64,000 bases of DNA from Ginsengibacter sp963792025. GTDB taxonomy: Bacteria; Bacteroidota; Bacteroidia; Chitinophagales; Chitinophagaceae. The translations under genes and the position numbers were made by a program. The stretch is taken from assembly GCA_963792025.1 (NCBI GenBank), contig CAWBUS010000002.1:186001-250000 (forward strand). Reading direction: 5' to 3'. This document shows, piece by piece, positions 19,932 through 29,044 of the stretch (positions are counted from its first letter, which is position 1; every line of letters begins with the position of its first letter). Below the pieces are notes generated by a model. It was not told the DNA's origin, searched no databases, and was given only the letters and a program-made list of their open reading frames with translations.

Positions 19932-22927
19932 AAATTATTACAGCGTTAGTTATCCTTCTCTTTATTTTTCAAGCGGGCAGTATTGCACAGAAATACAGCA
20001 CATCAACTTACTTAAAAAGTAAATCATTTTACACAAAGAAATTAATTGATTCAGATGCAGTGTATTTTACTTCAGAGAATTTTAAAATCCAGGCAGATGG
20101 TTCGATGGATGTTTCAGATGTGTTGCAGCAAGCTTTGTATGATCTGAAAGTCACGCACAACTTCGGTATTCTCTTTTTGCCGGAGGGAAAATATTTAATC
20201 AGCAAGACCATTTATGTTCCGCAGGCAATCCGTATTATCGGTTACGGAGCTAACCGCCCATTGATTATTTTAAAGAAAAACGCTCCAGGTTTTCAACACG
20301 CCGACAGCACCGACAAAGGCAAAGCAAAATACATGTTCTGGTTTATTCATAGCGTTCCCAAACCTGGTGAGAAGGCCAGAGATGCGGGCGCCGGTACTTT
20401 TTACAGTGCTATGAGTAATGTTGATTTGCAGATTGAAGATGGTAATCCTTTTGCAGTTGCCTTAAGAACGCACTATGCGCAGCACAGTTTTATTGAACAT
20501 GTAGATATACATATTGGCAATGGTTTGGCCGGAATGTTTGATGTGGGAAATGAAATGAGCGATGTACGTTTCTTTGGAGGCGACTATGGCATCTATACAA
20601 CCAAGCCTTCTCCGGGTTGGCAGTTTATGATGACTAATACGTATTTCGAAGGACAGCGCAAAGCAGCTATACGCACACAAGAAGCGGGTTTAACGATTGT
20701 AAGAATGCAGGTGAAGAATGTGCCTACGGTGATTGACATCAATCCAAATTATATTGAAAAGTTATTCATGCAGGATTGCCGGTTTGAAGATGTGAAAGAG
20801 CAAGCCATTGTGGTTAGTCTTGGTGATAATGCCGGTAATCAAATCAGTTTAAAAAATATTGATTGCAGTAATGTTCCTGTTTTGGTGAGTTATCGCGGCA
20901 CCGATAATAAAGTTGAAGGAAAAGGAAAAATATACAAAGTAAAGGAGTTTATGCATGGTTTGCAGATGGATAGTTTAAACGCCGATCCTGTTATTAAAAC
21001 CATTGCAGATATTGATGAACTCAAAATATTGCCTGAGCCTGCACCAAAGGATATTCCCGACTTGCCTTCCATGGATACATGGGTAAATTTGAAATCGTTA
21101 GGCGCAAAAGGCGATGGTACAACTGATGACACAAAAGCAATACAGGAGGCGATTGACAAATATCCAACCATTTATGTTCCACAGGGATGGTATCGTGTAA
21201 GCGAGACCGTCAGGTTAAAGCCCAATACTGTTTTAATTGGATTGAGCCCGATAGCCACTCAATTTATTTTGGGTGAAAACACGCCTGCATTTGGTGGTTT
21301 TGGTGGGCCGAAAGCGTTGCTGGAAACTTCGAAAGGCGGCAATAATATTGTTAACGGAATCGGCCTTTCCACAGGTGCAGATAATCCGCGTGCCGTTGCC
21401 TGCAAATGGATGGCGGGCGAACATTCTTATATGAATGATGTGAAGTTTATCGGCGGGCATGGCACTATGCAATGGATTTGGAAAAGGAAGAGTGAATCCA
21501 AAGATATTTATGGTGATAACCTGGTAAATGGTTTTGACCCATCATGGGCTACACAATACTGGAGCTTATGGATCACAGATGGTGGCGGCGGAACATTTAA
21601 AGATATCTGGACAGCAAACACGTGGGCAAGCAGTGGCACTTATGTTTCCAATACCTCAACACCGGGCCGTATTTACGCCATGTCAATTGAACATCATGTT
21701 CACAACGAAATCGGTTTCAACAACGTGGCTAACTGGCACGTGTATGCGTTACAGTTGGAAGAAGAAAGCCGTGAAAGTTCCGAATGTCAGCCCATGGAAT
21801 TAGAAAATTGCGACAACATGGTGTTCGCTAATTTGTATATGTTCAGGGTAATAAGAGTAAATGTGCCTTATCCTTATTCCATTCGTAACTGGGGTTCATC
21901 CAATATTGAATTTTTAAATGTTCATAATTACAGCCAGATCAAATACACAACGAGTAATCCTTTGTATGATGTGAATTCAAATACAACCGTTCGTCCATGG
22001 GAATTTAACCGACTGTATATTGACAACGCTACTTCAGTTCCTGTTTTTAAAAACAATGCAGTAAATCAACTTTCCACAGGTTTTGAATTTGCAGAAGGCA
22101 TTTGTCGTGACAGTAAGAACAATATCTATTTCTGCGATTCAAGAGTTAAAAGAATTTATAAATGGAATGCATCAACAAGGCAAACAACTTTATTTGCCGA
22201 TTATCACTGGGAGCCACTTTCACTGGCCAGCGATAAGAATGATAATTTATTGGTAGTATTTAAATACGTTCCAAAGAAAGGTTATTTGATAAATGGCAAA
22301 CAGGAAGAATTTACCAATCCACCCGATGCTGCAGGAACATCATTCAGTGGCTGGGGCAATTCAGGTTTTGCCACCTGGGTTTATTCAGTTGATCCTTCCA
22401 ATCCCGACGAAACTATTCGTCTGCTCGATACCGTTAGCATGGGCAGCATTCAACATGTTTACAAAGCTCTTTACCCCGGCCATCGCTGGCGTGATTATCA
22501 CGACTTTAATAATGTTACCGTCGACCATCCTGGAGAATGTTTTGTTGCTCCGGATGGTGTCACCATCATTCCCAAAGTGTATGACCTTGCAAGAGCAACC
22601 TGTTTGTCAGAAGCATTTCCCGGCAAGCCTGCCTACGTTACCGATGAATATGATAAGAGAACAGTAAAGCTTAATGTTGATGCACAGGGTTACGTAAGCA
22701 ACCTTAAATATTTTGTTGAGAAGGGTGAATTTGGAACGGCCGAAGACAGTAATGGCAATGTGTACATAGCAGACGGACAGATATATGTTTATGATTCTTC
22801 CGGTAAATTTCTGAAAGAAATTAAAACACCCGAAAGGCCCACGTCAATTGTAATAAGCAACGATAATAAGATACTTTATATAACAGGCGCTCATTCGCTG
22901 TATAGTGCAAAGCTAATTTCTAAATGA
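19928..22927 (+). CDS. Large secreted beta-helix protein (pectate-lyase-3/GH55-like) with C-terminal propeller
   Basis: The 999 residues start with a signal peptide (cleavage near GSIAQ). Two right-handed beta-helix modules follow: one at about 45-340, the second beginning at about 386 with the typical WVNLKSLGAKGDGTTDDT entry of the Pectate_lyase_3/GH55 family. From about 735 to the end the sequence changes to an NHL/SMP-30-like propeller (AEGICRDSKNNIYFCDS, later ADGQIYVYDSSGKFL). GH55 members cut beta-1,3-glucans, but the substrate here is unknown. Its ATG overlaps the stop of the cyclase gene by four bases, an unexpected operon partner. There is no T9SS tail. Confidence 0.85.
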   Translation: MKIITALVILLFIFQAGSIAQKYSTSTYLKSKSFYTKKLIDSDAVYFTSENFKIQADGSMDVSDVLQQALYDLKVTHNFGILFLPEGKYLISKTIYVPQAIRIIGYGANRPLIILKKNAPGFQHADSTDKGKAKYMFWFIHSVPKPGEKARDAGAGTFYSAMSNVDLQIEDGNPFAVALRTHYAQHSFIEHVDIHIGNGLAGMFDVGNEMSDVRFFGGDYGIYTTKPSPGWQFMMTNTYFEGQRKAAIRTQEAGLTIVRMQVKNVPTVIDINPNYIEKLFMQDCRFEDVKEQAIVVSLGDNAGNQISLKNIDCSNVPVLVSYRGTDNKVEGKGKIYKVKEFMHGLQMDSLNADPVIKTIADIDELKILPEPAPKDIPDLPSMDTWVNLKSLGAKGDGTTDDTKAIQEAIDKYPTIYVPQGWYRVSETVRLKPNTVLIGLSPIATQFILGENTPAFGGFGGPKALLETSKGGNNIVNGIGLSTGADNPRAVACKWMAGEHSYMNDVKFIGGHGTMQWIWKRKSESKDIYGDNLVNGFDPSWATQYWSLWITDGGGGTFKDIWTANTWASSGTYVSNTSTPGRIYAMSIEHHVHNEIGFNNVANWHVYALQLEEESRESSECQPMELENCDNMVFANLYMFRVIRVNVPYPYSIRNWGSSNIEFLNVHNYSQIKYTTSNPLYDVNSNTTVRPWEFNRLYIDNATSVPVFKNNAVNQLSTGFEFAEGICRDSKNNIYFCDSRVKRIYKWNASTRQTTLFADYHWEPLSLASDKNDNLLVVFKYVPKKGYLINGKQEEFTNPPDAAGTSFSGWGNSGFATWVYSVDPSNPDETIRLLDTVSMGSIQHVYKALYPGHRWRDYHDFNNVTVDHPGECFVAPDGVTIIPKVYDLARATCLSEAFPGKPAYVTDEYDKRTVKLNVDAQGYVSNLKYFVEKGEFGTAEDSNGNVYIADGQIYVYDSSGKFLKEIKTPERPTSIVISNDNKILYITGAHSLYSAKLISK

Positions 22928-22946
22928 ATCTCATTTTGAGAGCATT
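22921..22946 (+). repeat. Direct repeat copy 1 flanking a small gene
   Basis: TAAATGAATCTCATTT with a GAGAGCATT tail overlaps the stop codon of the large beta-helix gene. A second copy with about three differences lies at 23395-23419. Together they bracket the 23007-23321 gene. Confidence 0.5.
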
Positions 22947-23006
22947 ATATAGACAACAGAAACCGAATAGACACGCAGACAAAACATTATTAGTTATGTT
23001 GCATTT

Positions 23007-23321
23007 ATGACGACAAAAAAATACTTCAAGCTTAATGCGCAAGAGAAAGAACGTTTGAGTCAAAAACTTGAACCTTCTGACAGTGATGAACAGGAAATAT
23101 TTAAAACTGTTGAGAAGATGTTCTCTGACGAGTTTGGACACCAGGAAGGCATCGAAAAGGTTAAGTGTGGCTTAGCTCCAATGATAGGACCGTATAATTG
23201 TATTATGGTATTTATTCCTAAAGGAAAGGGACGAGTAACAGTACCAAAAATATTTGAAGGCTTTCCCACTTGGAAAATTTACGAGAGCAAAATAAAACAA
23301 TATAAAGAGCTTATAAAATAA
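23007..23321 (+). CDS. Small hypothetical protein
   Basis: The 104-residue product MTTKKYFKLNAQEKERLSQ is charged, has no signal peptide, and ends IYESKIKQYKELIK with a probable C-terminal helix. The centre carries GLAPMIGPYNCIMVFIPKG, a beta-hairpin-like stretch with one Cys. No family was recognised. It lies inside a 470-bp segment bracketed by two imperfect direct repeats, which suggests it arrived as an insertion or duplication unit (inference). Confidence 0.65.
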   Translation: MTTKKYFKLNAQEKERLSQKLEPSDSDEQEIFKTVEKMFSDEFGHQEGIEKVKCGLAPMIGPYNCIMVFIPKGKGRVTVPKIFEGFPTWKIYESKIKQYKELIK

Positions 23322-23394
23322 CCTTTGTCGTAGCCGAACTTCTCGTAGAGGGCTCGGCGTAAGCTAAATAAGCACTTCGTCTGTGCACGAATCG

Positions 23395-23419
23395 TAAATG
23401 AAACTCATTTGGGAGCATT
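23395..23419 (+). repeat. Direct repeat copy 2
   Basis: TAAATGAAACTCATTT followed by GGGAGCATT repeats the 22921-22946 sequence with about three differences. An in-frame ATG inside it could be taken as the start of the next gene, but because it belongs to the repeat the later ATG at 23473 is preferred. Confidence 0.5.
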
Positions 23420-23472
23420 GCCGCAATTGTTTAGTTTTAGGCTGCAGCAATTCCCCAGATAGCGGTCATTTT

Positions 23473-24075
23473 ATGGAAACAGTATTCAAGTTGAAGATAT
23501 TTAAATTTAAGAATAGGATTTACCTCCTTTTGATAGCAATCCCTTTAACATTCATTTTATTCATTACAACATTTTCTATTTACTTTCTTATACGACCTAA
23601 TGAACATTCGATATATTTTTATTTAACTTTTATTACATTCCTTCTTGAACTTTTTCTATTAGTCGGCTTATTATCTAAGTTTAGATATATTCCAAATGGG
23701 CAACTAGCGTTCAATAGTCTTGAGATAGAATATGGCAATCGAAAATATAGTTGGAAAGAGATTAAAACAATGAATTTTTATTATAGGGGAGACATGTTAT
23801 GGAAATCGAAAGTTCCAATTTTCGCACTCCTAAAATCTTACAACAGATATACTAATCTCCATTGGAATTTGATAAAGGGAATAGACGAAAAAATATTAGA
23901 CAAAATTCAAATACATGGAGAAGATATTTATGTAAAAATTAGAAATGATCAGGAGAGAGAATCCTTTTTTCTATTAAATCGAATTGCAAAAGAAAATGGA
24001 GTTATTGTAAATGATGAACTTACTGATTTTTCCTACTCTCTATTCGGGTTTAAAATGAATAAAAACAGCAGCTAA
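23473..24075 (+). CDS. Hypothetical membrane protein, two helices
   Basis: Starting at 23473 the product has 200 residues. It has two strong membrane segments (about residues 16-40 and 50-70) followed by a cytoplasmic domain of alternating strands (LEIEYGNRKYSWKEIKTMNF, later EDIYVKIRNDQERESFF), resembling a PH-like membrane-anchored module. An earlier ATG at 23398 would add 25 residues that are Cys-rich and lie in a repeat, so it is less likely. Codon use is very AT-rich. The hairpin repeat at 24079 follows immediately. The function is unknown. Confidence 0.7.
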   Translation: METVFKLKIFKFKNRIYLLLIAIPLTFILFITTFSIYFLIRPNEHSIYFYLTFITFLLELFLLVGLLSKFRYIPNGQLAFNSLEIEYGNRKYSWKEIKTMNFYYRGDMLWKSKVPIFALLKSYNRYTNLHWNLIKGIDEKILDKIQIHGEDIYVKIRNDQERESFFLLNRIAKENGVIVNDELTDFSYSLFGFKMNKNSS

Positions 24076-24078
24076 CAA

Positions 24079-24121
24079 ATAAGACTTCGTTGAGCACCCA
24101 ATGCCTCCGACGAAGTCTTAT
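24079..24121. repeat. Dispersed hairpin repeat, copy 2
   Basis: ATAAGACTTCGT (24079-24090) and ACGAAGTCTTAT (24110-24121) form a perfect 12-bp stem around a 19-base loop. It starts four bases after the stop codon at 24075. It matches the element at 10726-10768; a weaker third relative, AATAAGCACTTCGT, lies near 23370. No T-run follows, so it is not a standard terminator. Confidence 0.65.
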
Positions 24122-24284
24122 GTCCCACGTAACCGGCAACTGAATAATTGAGTACTATCGGATTTGAGTTGAAGAGTGTAGCGTCTAAGATACGGCATTA
24201 GCTTTCGTGGATGTACTTTGAATGAATTCCAACGCAACAGCAAGCTGTCAACCATATGCATCAACAAAGCCAAAACAATTATTT

Positions 24285-24639
24285 CTAACTCCCTCCTTTC
24301 TCCAAATTCTTAGTCATATAAAAACCTACAAATAATCCAATGCCGGCCATTGTAAATATTAATGCGGGATAAACGGCATCATCGCGTAATGAAGTATAGG
24401 TAGTTAATAAGAGTGCAATGAAAACGCCAACACCAATGCCTATAAGTAATAAGGCTAAGATTTAAAATAATTATCCTGCCTGTAGGAATACCGCTTTGCT
24501 TTCCTTTCATAAAAATACTTGCATCAACCCCTTTTTCTATCAGCGCAAGCCGTTCCTTATTCCTGGTGGATACGAAAAGGTAGAAGATGCCAAAAATGGC
24601 AAGAAATAAACTTAGCGGTATTAAAATTTCCGGTCCCAT
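24285..24639 (-). CDS. DUF6249-type small membrane protein (one frameshift)
   Basis: The N-terminus MGPEILIPLSLFLAIFGIFYLF, the following STRNKERLALIEKGVDASIF and a Gly/Lys linker match the DUF6249 family of Bacteroidota. The first frame ends early after ILNLSLITYRHW. Removing one base near 24457 (AAATCTTAGCC) restores LALLLIGIGVGVFIALLL, then a second helix pair and a C-terminus MTKNLEKGGS with a stop at 24285, for 117 residues and three membrane segments. The family function is unknown. It lies divergent to an ECF sigma factor gene, and family members are often found beside such sigma factors (family knowledge), so a regulatory link is plausible. Confidence 0.8.
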
Positions 24640-24779
24640 AATGATTTGTTTTTAATTAAATAATTTTATTAGTTCATGGTATATGACGACACAATTTTAT
24701 TTTCGGTTACAACATCAGAAAAAGTTTTTTTGCTCTTTGTAACCGGTCGTTCAATTATCGTCGTCTTATAGTTAAGAAT

Positions 24780-25373
24780 ATGATTAAGGCAGACGATCAA
24801 CATTATATCAACCTGGTAATGAAAGGTGACACCAATGCATTTGCTGTGTTGGTAGACCGTTATAAGGATATGGTATTTACTTTATCGTTGAAAATGCTTA
24901 AAGGCAGGGAAGAAGCGGAAGAAGTATCGCAGGATACGTTTCTGAAAATATATAAGTCGATCAATAAGTTTAATGGTGAATCTAAATTTTCAACCTGGAT
25001 TTATAAAGTAGCTTTTAATACTTGTCTGGACAGGCTGAAAAAAAATAAAAGATTGCAACCTGTTGTAACTATAGATGCATTTCACGGAGACAGGAAGCCT
25101 TATCTTTAATGAATGTTTTAGATACTATTGAAGATAAGGAACGCAAAACAAATGATACAGGATTGTTTGCATTTGTTGCCGGGCGAGGATAGTTTTCTAT
25201 TAACCTTATATTATTTTGAAGAACAATCTTTGGAGGAGATTGGAAATATCATAAGCATAACACCCAACAATGTTAAGATAAGATTATACCGGGCCCGGAA
25301 AAAGCTGGCATCTCTTTTGAAAGATCGTTTAGAACCTGAAATATTACAATATTATGAAAGAGAACGAAGATAA
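24780..25373 (+). CDS. ECF-type RNA polymerase sigma factor (two compensating frameshifts)
   Basis: Region 2 is clear: NAFAVLVDRYKDMVFTLSLK and GREEAEEVSQDTFLKIYKSI, then FSTWIYKVAFNTCLDRLKK. Region 4 is clear: CLHLLPGEDSFLLTLYYFEE and LEEIGNIISITPNNVKIRL. The linker (about 25080-25145) is out of frame: it reads LMNVLDTIEDKERK in another frame. One lost base near 25083 and one extra A near 25147 explain it and restore 197 residues with a stop at 25373. It would direct transcription of a small regulon, probably under control of the membrane protein encoded by the overlapping next gene. Confidence 0.88.
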
Positions 25374-25752
25374 AAATATGGAACAATTTGTTGAGAGGGT
25401 AATGAAGGAAACTCCAATGGAATCACCTTCTTACGGCTTCACGTCTAAAGTTATGGCTAATGTTTTGGCGGTTAATAAAAGCACGGCTACTGTTTACAAG
25501 CCTGTCATTTCAAAAAGGGGCTGGGTTCTTATTTTTGCAGGAATCATTGCTGTATTGCTGTACCTTCTTTTAAGCGACAGTACACAGGCTGCCAATCATT
25601 CGTGGCTAATCGATCTTTCAGGAAAAAATTTCATCCCGGCATTAAATTCCTCAAATTTATTTCAATTCTCACGGTTAACCATAAACGTAGTTGTAGCTGC
25701 TACTGTTTTGGTGATTTATACAAATAGCTTTATTGAAAAATTATTTGAATAA
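25354..25752 (+). CDS. Small membrane protein, candidate anti-sigma partner
   Basis: The 132-residue product starts inside the last codons of the sigma factor gene (20-bp overlap), which points to coupled translation. The first 45 residues are polar and cytoplasmic (EQFVERVMKETPMESPSYGF). Two hydrophobic helices at about 51-70 and 107-125 follow, separated by a short periplasmic loop. Zinc-finger Cys/His motifs of classical anti-sigma factors are absent. The role as an anti-sigma regulator is inferred from position and topology only. Confidence 0.75.
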   Translation: MKENEDKNMEQFVERVMKETPMESPSYGFTSKVMANVLAVNKSTATVYKPVISKRGWVLIFAGIIAVLLYLLLSDSTQAANHSWLIDLSGKNFIPALNSSNLFQFSRLTINVVVAATVLVIYTNSFIEKLFE

Positions 25753-25794
25753 ACGATTGACAAAGTGATTTCCCTGAAAAAGTTTCCTTGTATT

Positions 25795-26628
25795 TTATTT
25801 TAGCGGCACCGTAAACGAACCGTTAGTAACGGCAATACTATCTAACCCGGCGCCTTGTTGATTCCTTATCATGCCGCTGAATGTACCCTGCACATATTTG
25901 TCGTTTGCATTAGTCACAACTATTATAAAAGAAGGCTGCGTGGTAGTGTTTACCGACCATGTTTCGGCAAGACTATCTGTATAATTGAAATATGCTTTTA
26001 CTACGCTTGTGTCATTATAAGTGCCTGGTGCAATACTTGCCGGGTTACTAACGCCAAAGTCAATTTTTGCGGTTGAATTAATAACAGTGTCCCTGCCACT
26101 GATATCAAGTCCGGGCGCACCGGAACTTCCGGGAATGCTGCTGTTGGTTGCGCCGGCGCTATCACCAAAATTTCTATAGACGCCGTCGAGAAGACAAGTG
26201 AGGTAATAATGAGGTAAAATGCCTTGCACCGTACCGATAGAAAAGGTACAGCTATCGCCCAGGCCGTTTAATGCCGTTAGCTTAAAAGTAGAAGTGTCTA
26301 TCGCCAAAGGAATTCCGGATCCTGTAAGCACAACAGTTTGACGCCCCGTATCTGCGAACGTACTTGTTTGGCTAAACGTCATTCCATTAACAGTGTTGGT
26401 GCTGATCCAGTAAGGACCTGCCTTACTTACATCTACCATTATCGTTACCGTATTGTCACCGGTCAGTGCTGTGTCGGCTACGTATCTTCCTGAAACCGTT
26501 GCACCGGTACATCCACTGCCATTGCCTAGTGAATATACCGCCAAAGGAGTTGGCATATCTGTAACCGTTTTTGTACACGCTGAAAAAATGATAAGAGAGA
26601 TAATAATAAGTGCGATTAGATTTTTCAT
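25795..26628 (-). CDS. Hypothetical lipoprotein, beta-sandwich
   Basis: The start at 26628 gives MKNLIALIIISLIIFSAC, a lipoprotein signal with a lipobox Cys at residue 18; an upstream in-frame ATG would put 19 polar residues before it and is rejected. The mature part is rich in T, S, G and N. It contains a repeat-like Ig-fold half (TVSGRYVADTALTGDNT) and a second half from LTCLLDGVYRNFGD to TFSGMIRNQ, typical of Bacteroidota outer-surface lipoproteins. No enzyme motif is visible. The gene converges with the sigma factor operon, 43 bp away. Confidence 0.8.
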   Translation of the reverse strand: MKNLIALIIISLIIFSACTKTVTDMPTPLAVYSLGNGSGCTGATVSGRYVADTALTGDNTVTIMVDVSKAGPYWISTNTVNGMTFSQTSTFADTGRQTVVLTGSGIPLAIDTSTFKLTALNGLGDSCTFSIGTVQGILPHYYLTCLLDGVYRNFGDSAGATNSSIPGSSGAPGLDISGRDTVINSTAKIDFGVSNPASIAPGTYNDTSVVKAYFNYTDSLAETWSVNTTTQPSFIIVVTNANDKYVQGTFSGMIRNQQGAGLDSIAVTNGSFTVPLK

Positions 26629-26991
26629 AAAGGAGCGGCCTGAAGGTATTATTTTTACAATATAATTTCCTGGTGCAGGTTTCAAGGTAGTGTTTCAATT
26701 TAAAAATATTTTCTCACCAGGCCACGTAGACCACTGAGGATCACTATACAAACAACTTTGTTTTCCTTGTGCCTTTGCGGGAAACTAATACACTATCGGT
26801 TTCAAATATAATTTACTTTTTAATTATTTATGCCCTGTAAATCTATAATAATAATTCAAATTCAACACAGGCATAATCATAAACGTATTGTCACTTTATT
26901 TATTTGAAGTATTAAAAACGGAACGGTAAAGCCGGAACAATTAATATTATCTCAACCAATTCACACCATAACCCAATCAGGCACTACATGA

Positions 26992-27055
26992 AAGACCCGT
27001 TTCGCCAATTGGCCACTATGAAAGACATCATAATGGGATAAACGAAACGGGTCTT
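26992..27055. repeat. Long perfect inverted repeat with 38-nt loop
   Basis: AAGACCCGTTTCG (26992-27004) is perfectly complementary to CGAAACGGGTCTT (27043-27055). The loop itself contains the palindrome CCAATTGG. A T-rich run (TTTTTTG) follows on the plus strand, although genes on both sides read minus. The rest of the 450-bp space between 26629 and 27079 holds nothing recognisable. Confidence 0.75.
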
Positions 27056-27079
27056 CGAATTTTTTGTAAATCAATTTTA

Positions 27080-27487
27080 TCACATAGAAGCCATTGCCTC
27101 ACCGTATGAGTCATAATATTCTCTGTGTTCACATAATTTTCCATCTCTGTAATAAAACACCATAGCCCAATCTCCGGAATAGGGGTTGCCTGTTTTTTTG
27201 GATTTTGCATCCCAATGTCCCAGCGCAACTACCTTATCATCTTCTTCGATGAGTTCTTTCACTTCGAAGTTGGGAAAATCCTTATTCGCATAAATTAGCC
27301 TGAAAAACTCTTCCACTCCTTTTTTCCCGTGATAAACCTGTGCATAAGGAAGAATACTTGTAGGGCCCGGGCAGGTCCATTTAATGTCATCCGTAACAAG
27401 ATCAAGAATTGCAGGTACATTTCCCTGGCCAAAAAGATCATAGAGTGCCTGAACGGACTCCTTGTTTGTCATTACTGCTGTTTCCAT
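27080..27487 (-). CDS. SnoaL/NTF2-like protein
   Basis: The 135 residues have the NTF2-like cone fold pattern: NKESVQALYDLFGQGNVPAIL, LVTDDIKWTCPGP, then YHGKKGVEEFFRLI, and a final sheet VVALGHWDAKSKKTG and WAMVFYYRDGKLCEHREYYD. The closest described group is the SnoaL-like domain family (PF12680), which includes small isomerases and binding proteins with unpredictable ligands. It is probably cytoplasmic. A Crp-family regulator lies 85 bp upstream on the same strand (27572-28156), so the two could be co-transcribed. Confidence 0.88.
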   Translation of the reverse strand: METAVMTNKESVQALYDLFGQGNVPAILDLVTDDIKWTCPGPTSILPYAQVYHGKKGVEEFFRLIYANKDFPNFEVKELIEEDDKVVALGHWDAKSKKTGNPYSGDWAMVFYYRDGKLCEHREYYDSYGEAMASM

Positions 27488-27571
27488 TTTAATTGTTTTA
27501 ATTGTGATTGATTATTTATACAAAAATGGAAAACTAAATCCGCTAAAACTTTAACCCAGGTTAAAATCGTA

Positions 27572-28156
27572 TTATTTGGTCATAATTCTTTTTCGAATAC
27601 GGCTGAGAGAAGGACCAGCAATGCCGAGATAAGAAGAAATATGATAAAGAGGGATGTTATCGACAATGTCAGGTTGCATCTGGACTAGTTCTAAATAACG
27701 CTGCTCTGCCGATTTAAAGATGAAGCTTTCAGCACGGTCAACAGCAATGTCAAAAGCCTTTTCAGCCATGAGCCTTCCAAAACGTTCCCATCCGTGCGAC
27801 TTGTTATACAGCCTTTGCAGATCGTCAAGCGTAATGCAAATAGCACGGGCATCAGTCATTGCCACCGTATTAAATTCACAGGGACTTCTGTGAATAAAAC
27901 TTTTGTAAGTAACTACTACCTGGTGAGGCGGGAAAAGAAACAGGTTTACTTCTTCCCCTTTTTTACTGGTCAGGTAAGCTCTGAAATAACCTTGCAACGT
28001 AAACCCCAGATACCTGCAGATACTTCCGACGGGGTTGTAAATGTCGCCCTTTTTGTAGGTTTTTATCGACCAGCATTCCTGCGAAAGATTAAAATCATCT
28101 TCATCCAGTTGGGCAAATTGTGCCAGCGCAGAGCGCAGTATTTCTATTTCAGTCAT
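27572..28156 (-). CDS. Crp/Fnr family transcriptional regulator
   Basis: The 194-residue protein has the cNMP-binding beta-roll (about 20-110, with CWSIKTYKKGDIYNPVG and YLGFTLQGYFRAYL), the dimerisation helix, and a C-terminal region ending HISSYLGIAGPSLSRIRKRI that forms the helix-turn-helix. This is the Bacteroidota type in which phosphate-cassette residues for cAMP are not obvious, so the ligand is unknown. It sits just upstream of the SnoaL-like gene and may control it. Confidence 0.9.
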   Translation of the reverse strand: MTEIEILRSALAQFAQLDEDDFNLSQECWSIKTYKKGDIYNPVGSICRYLGFTLQGYFRAYLTSKKGEEVNLFLFPPHQVVVTYKSFIHRSPCEFNTVAMTDARAICITLDDLQRLYNKSHGWERFGRLMAEKAFDIAVDRAESFIFKSAEQRYLELVQMQPDIVDNIPLYHISSYLGIAGPSLSRIRKRIMTK

Positions 28157-28432
28157 TGGAAATATTTAATTGTATAAACCTTTAATATACTTGCTGGTGG
28201 CTGTCGAAGGATAGACTTCGTAACAGATTGCATTTAGCGATTATTCATAGACGTTATAGGAAGTAATTATGGGGGAAATGAATGGTAATTGAATATTTGA
28301 ATTTATATATCGAATATTTTTAGCACCTTCAGTTTTACGGACTTTCTAAATTTACTTATCTTTTTTTAATATTACAATTAATATATTAACACAAAGACCT
28401 AAGACTACAATTATCAAAATCGCCTAAAATAC

Positions 28433-28879
28433 ATGAAAGCATTTTTTAAAGAACTCTTTGAATACAACAATACAGTTAATCAAAAAGTAATCGCTGCTAT
28501 CCTTGACCATTCTGATAAAGTGTCTGAGAAGTGCCTGAGCCTGCAAAGTCACACCATTAATGCTCACAAAATTTGGAATGCGAAAATAATACCGATTGAA
28601 AATATTTATGAGCGATGGCAACTTCATCCGATTAACAATCTTGCGAAACTTGATAATGAAAATTTCCATACATCAATGCTTATTCTTGAACAATTTGATA
28701 TAAACGCGATTGTAAATTATTCAAACAGCAAAGGACAGGTGTTTGATAACAGTGTGAGAGATATCTTATTTCAAATTATTAACCATTCTACTTATCACCG
28801 GGCGCAGATAGCAACAGAATTCAGGCTTAGCGGAGTAGAACCGCTGTTAACGGATTATATATTTTATAAATGGAAGTAA
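28433..28879 (+). CDS. DinB family protein
   Basis: The 148 residues form the four-helix DinB/YfiT pattern. The metal-binding histidines appear in SHTINAHKIWN (H near 46) and in INHSTYHRAQIATEFR (two His near 120 and 124). Members are mostly metal-dependent hydrolases or thiol transferases (for example bacillithiol-linked), but the role here is unknown. It is monocistronic; the upstream 275 bp is AT-rich with no clear element. Confidence 0.9.
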   Translation: MKAFFKELFEYNNTVNQKVIAAILDHSDKVSEKCLSLQSHTINAHKIWNAKIIPIENIYERWQLHPINNLAKLDNENFHTSMLILEQFDINAIVNYSNSKGQVFDNSVRDILFQIINHSTYHRAQIATEFRLSGVEPLLTDYIFYKWK

Positions 28880-29044
28880 GTGGCCAGGCTGTATCATGGA
28901 AATTAATATTTTGAGGTGCTCGAAAAGTTTGAAAGAAAAAATACCGAATTTATTTACAAAATAATCTGTTGCATTATGGTACCGGTTGACATTAGTCCCA
29001 TGAGCGCTTTTTCAAAAGTTATTTAGTTCATTTTATTATTTGGC

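Noticed and set aside
24079..24121. Integron attC site
   Set aside because: The hairpin lacks the 7-base core sites and no integrase gene is present; gene order does not look like a cassette array.
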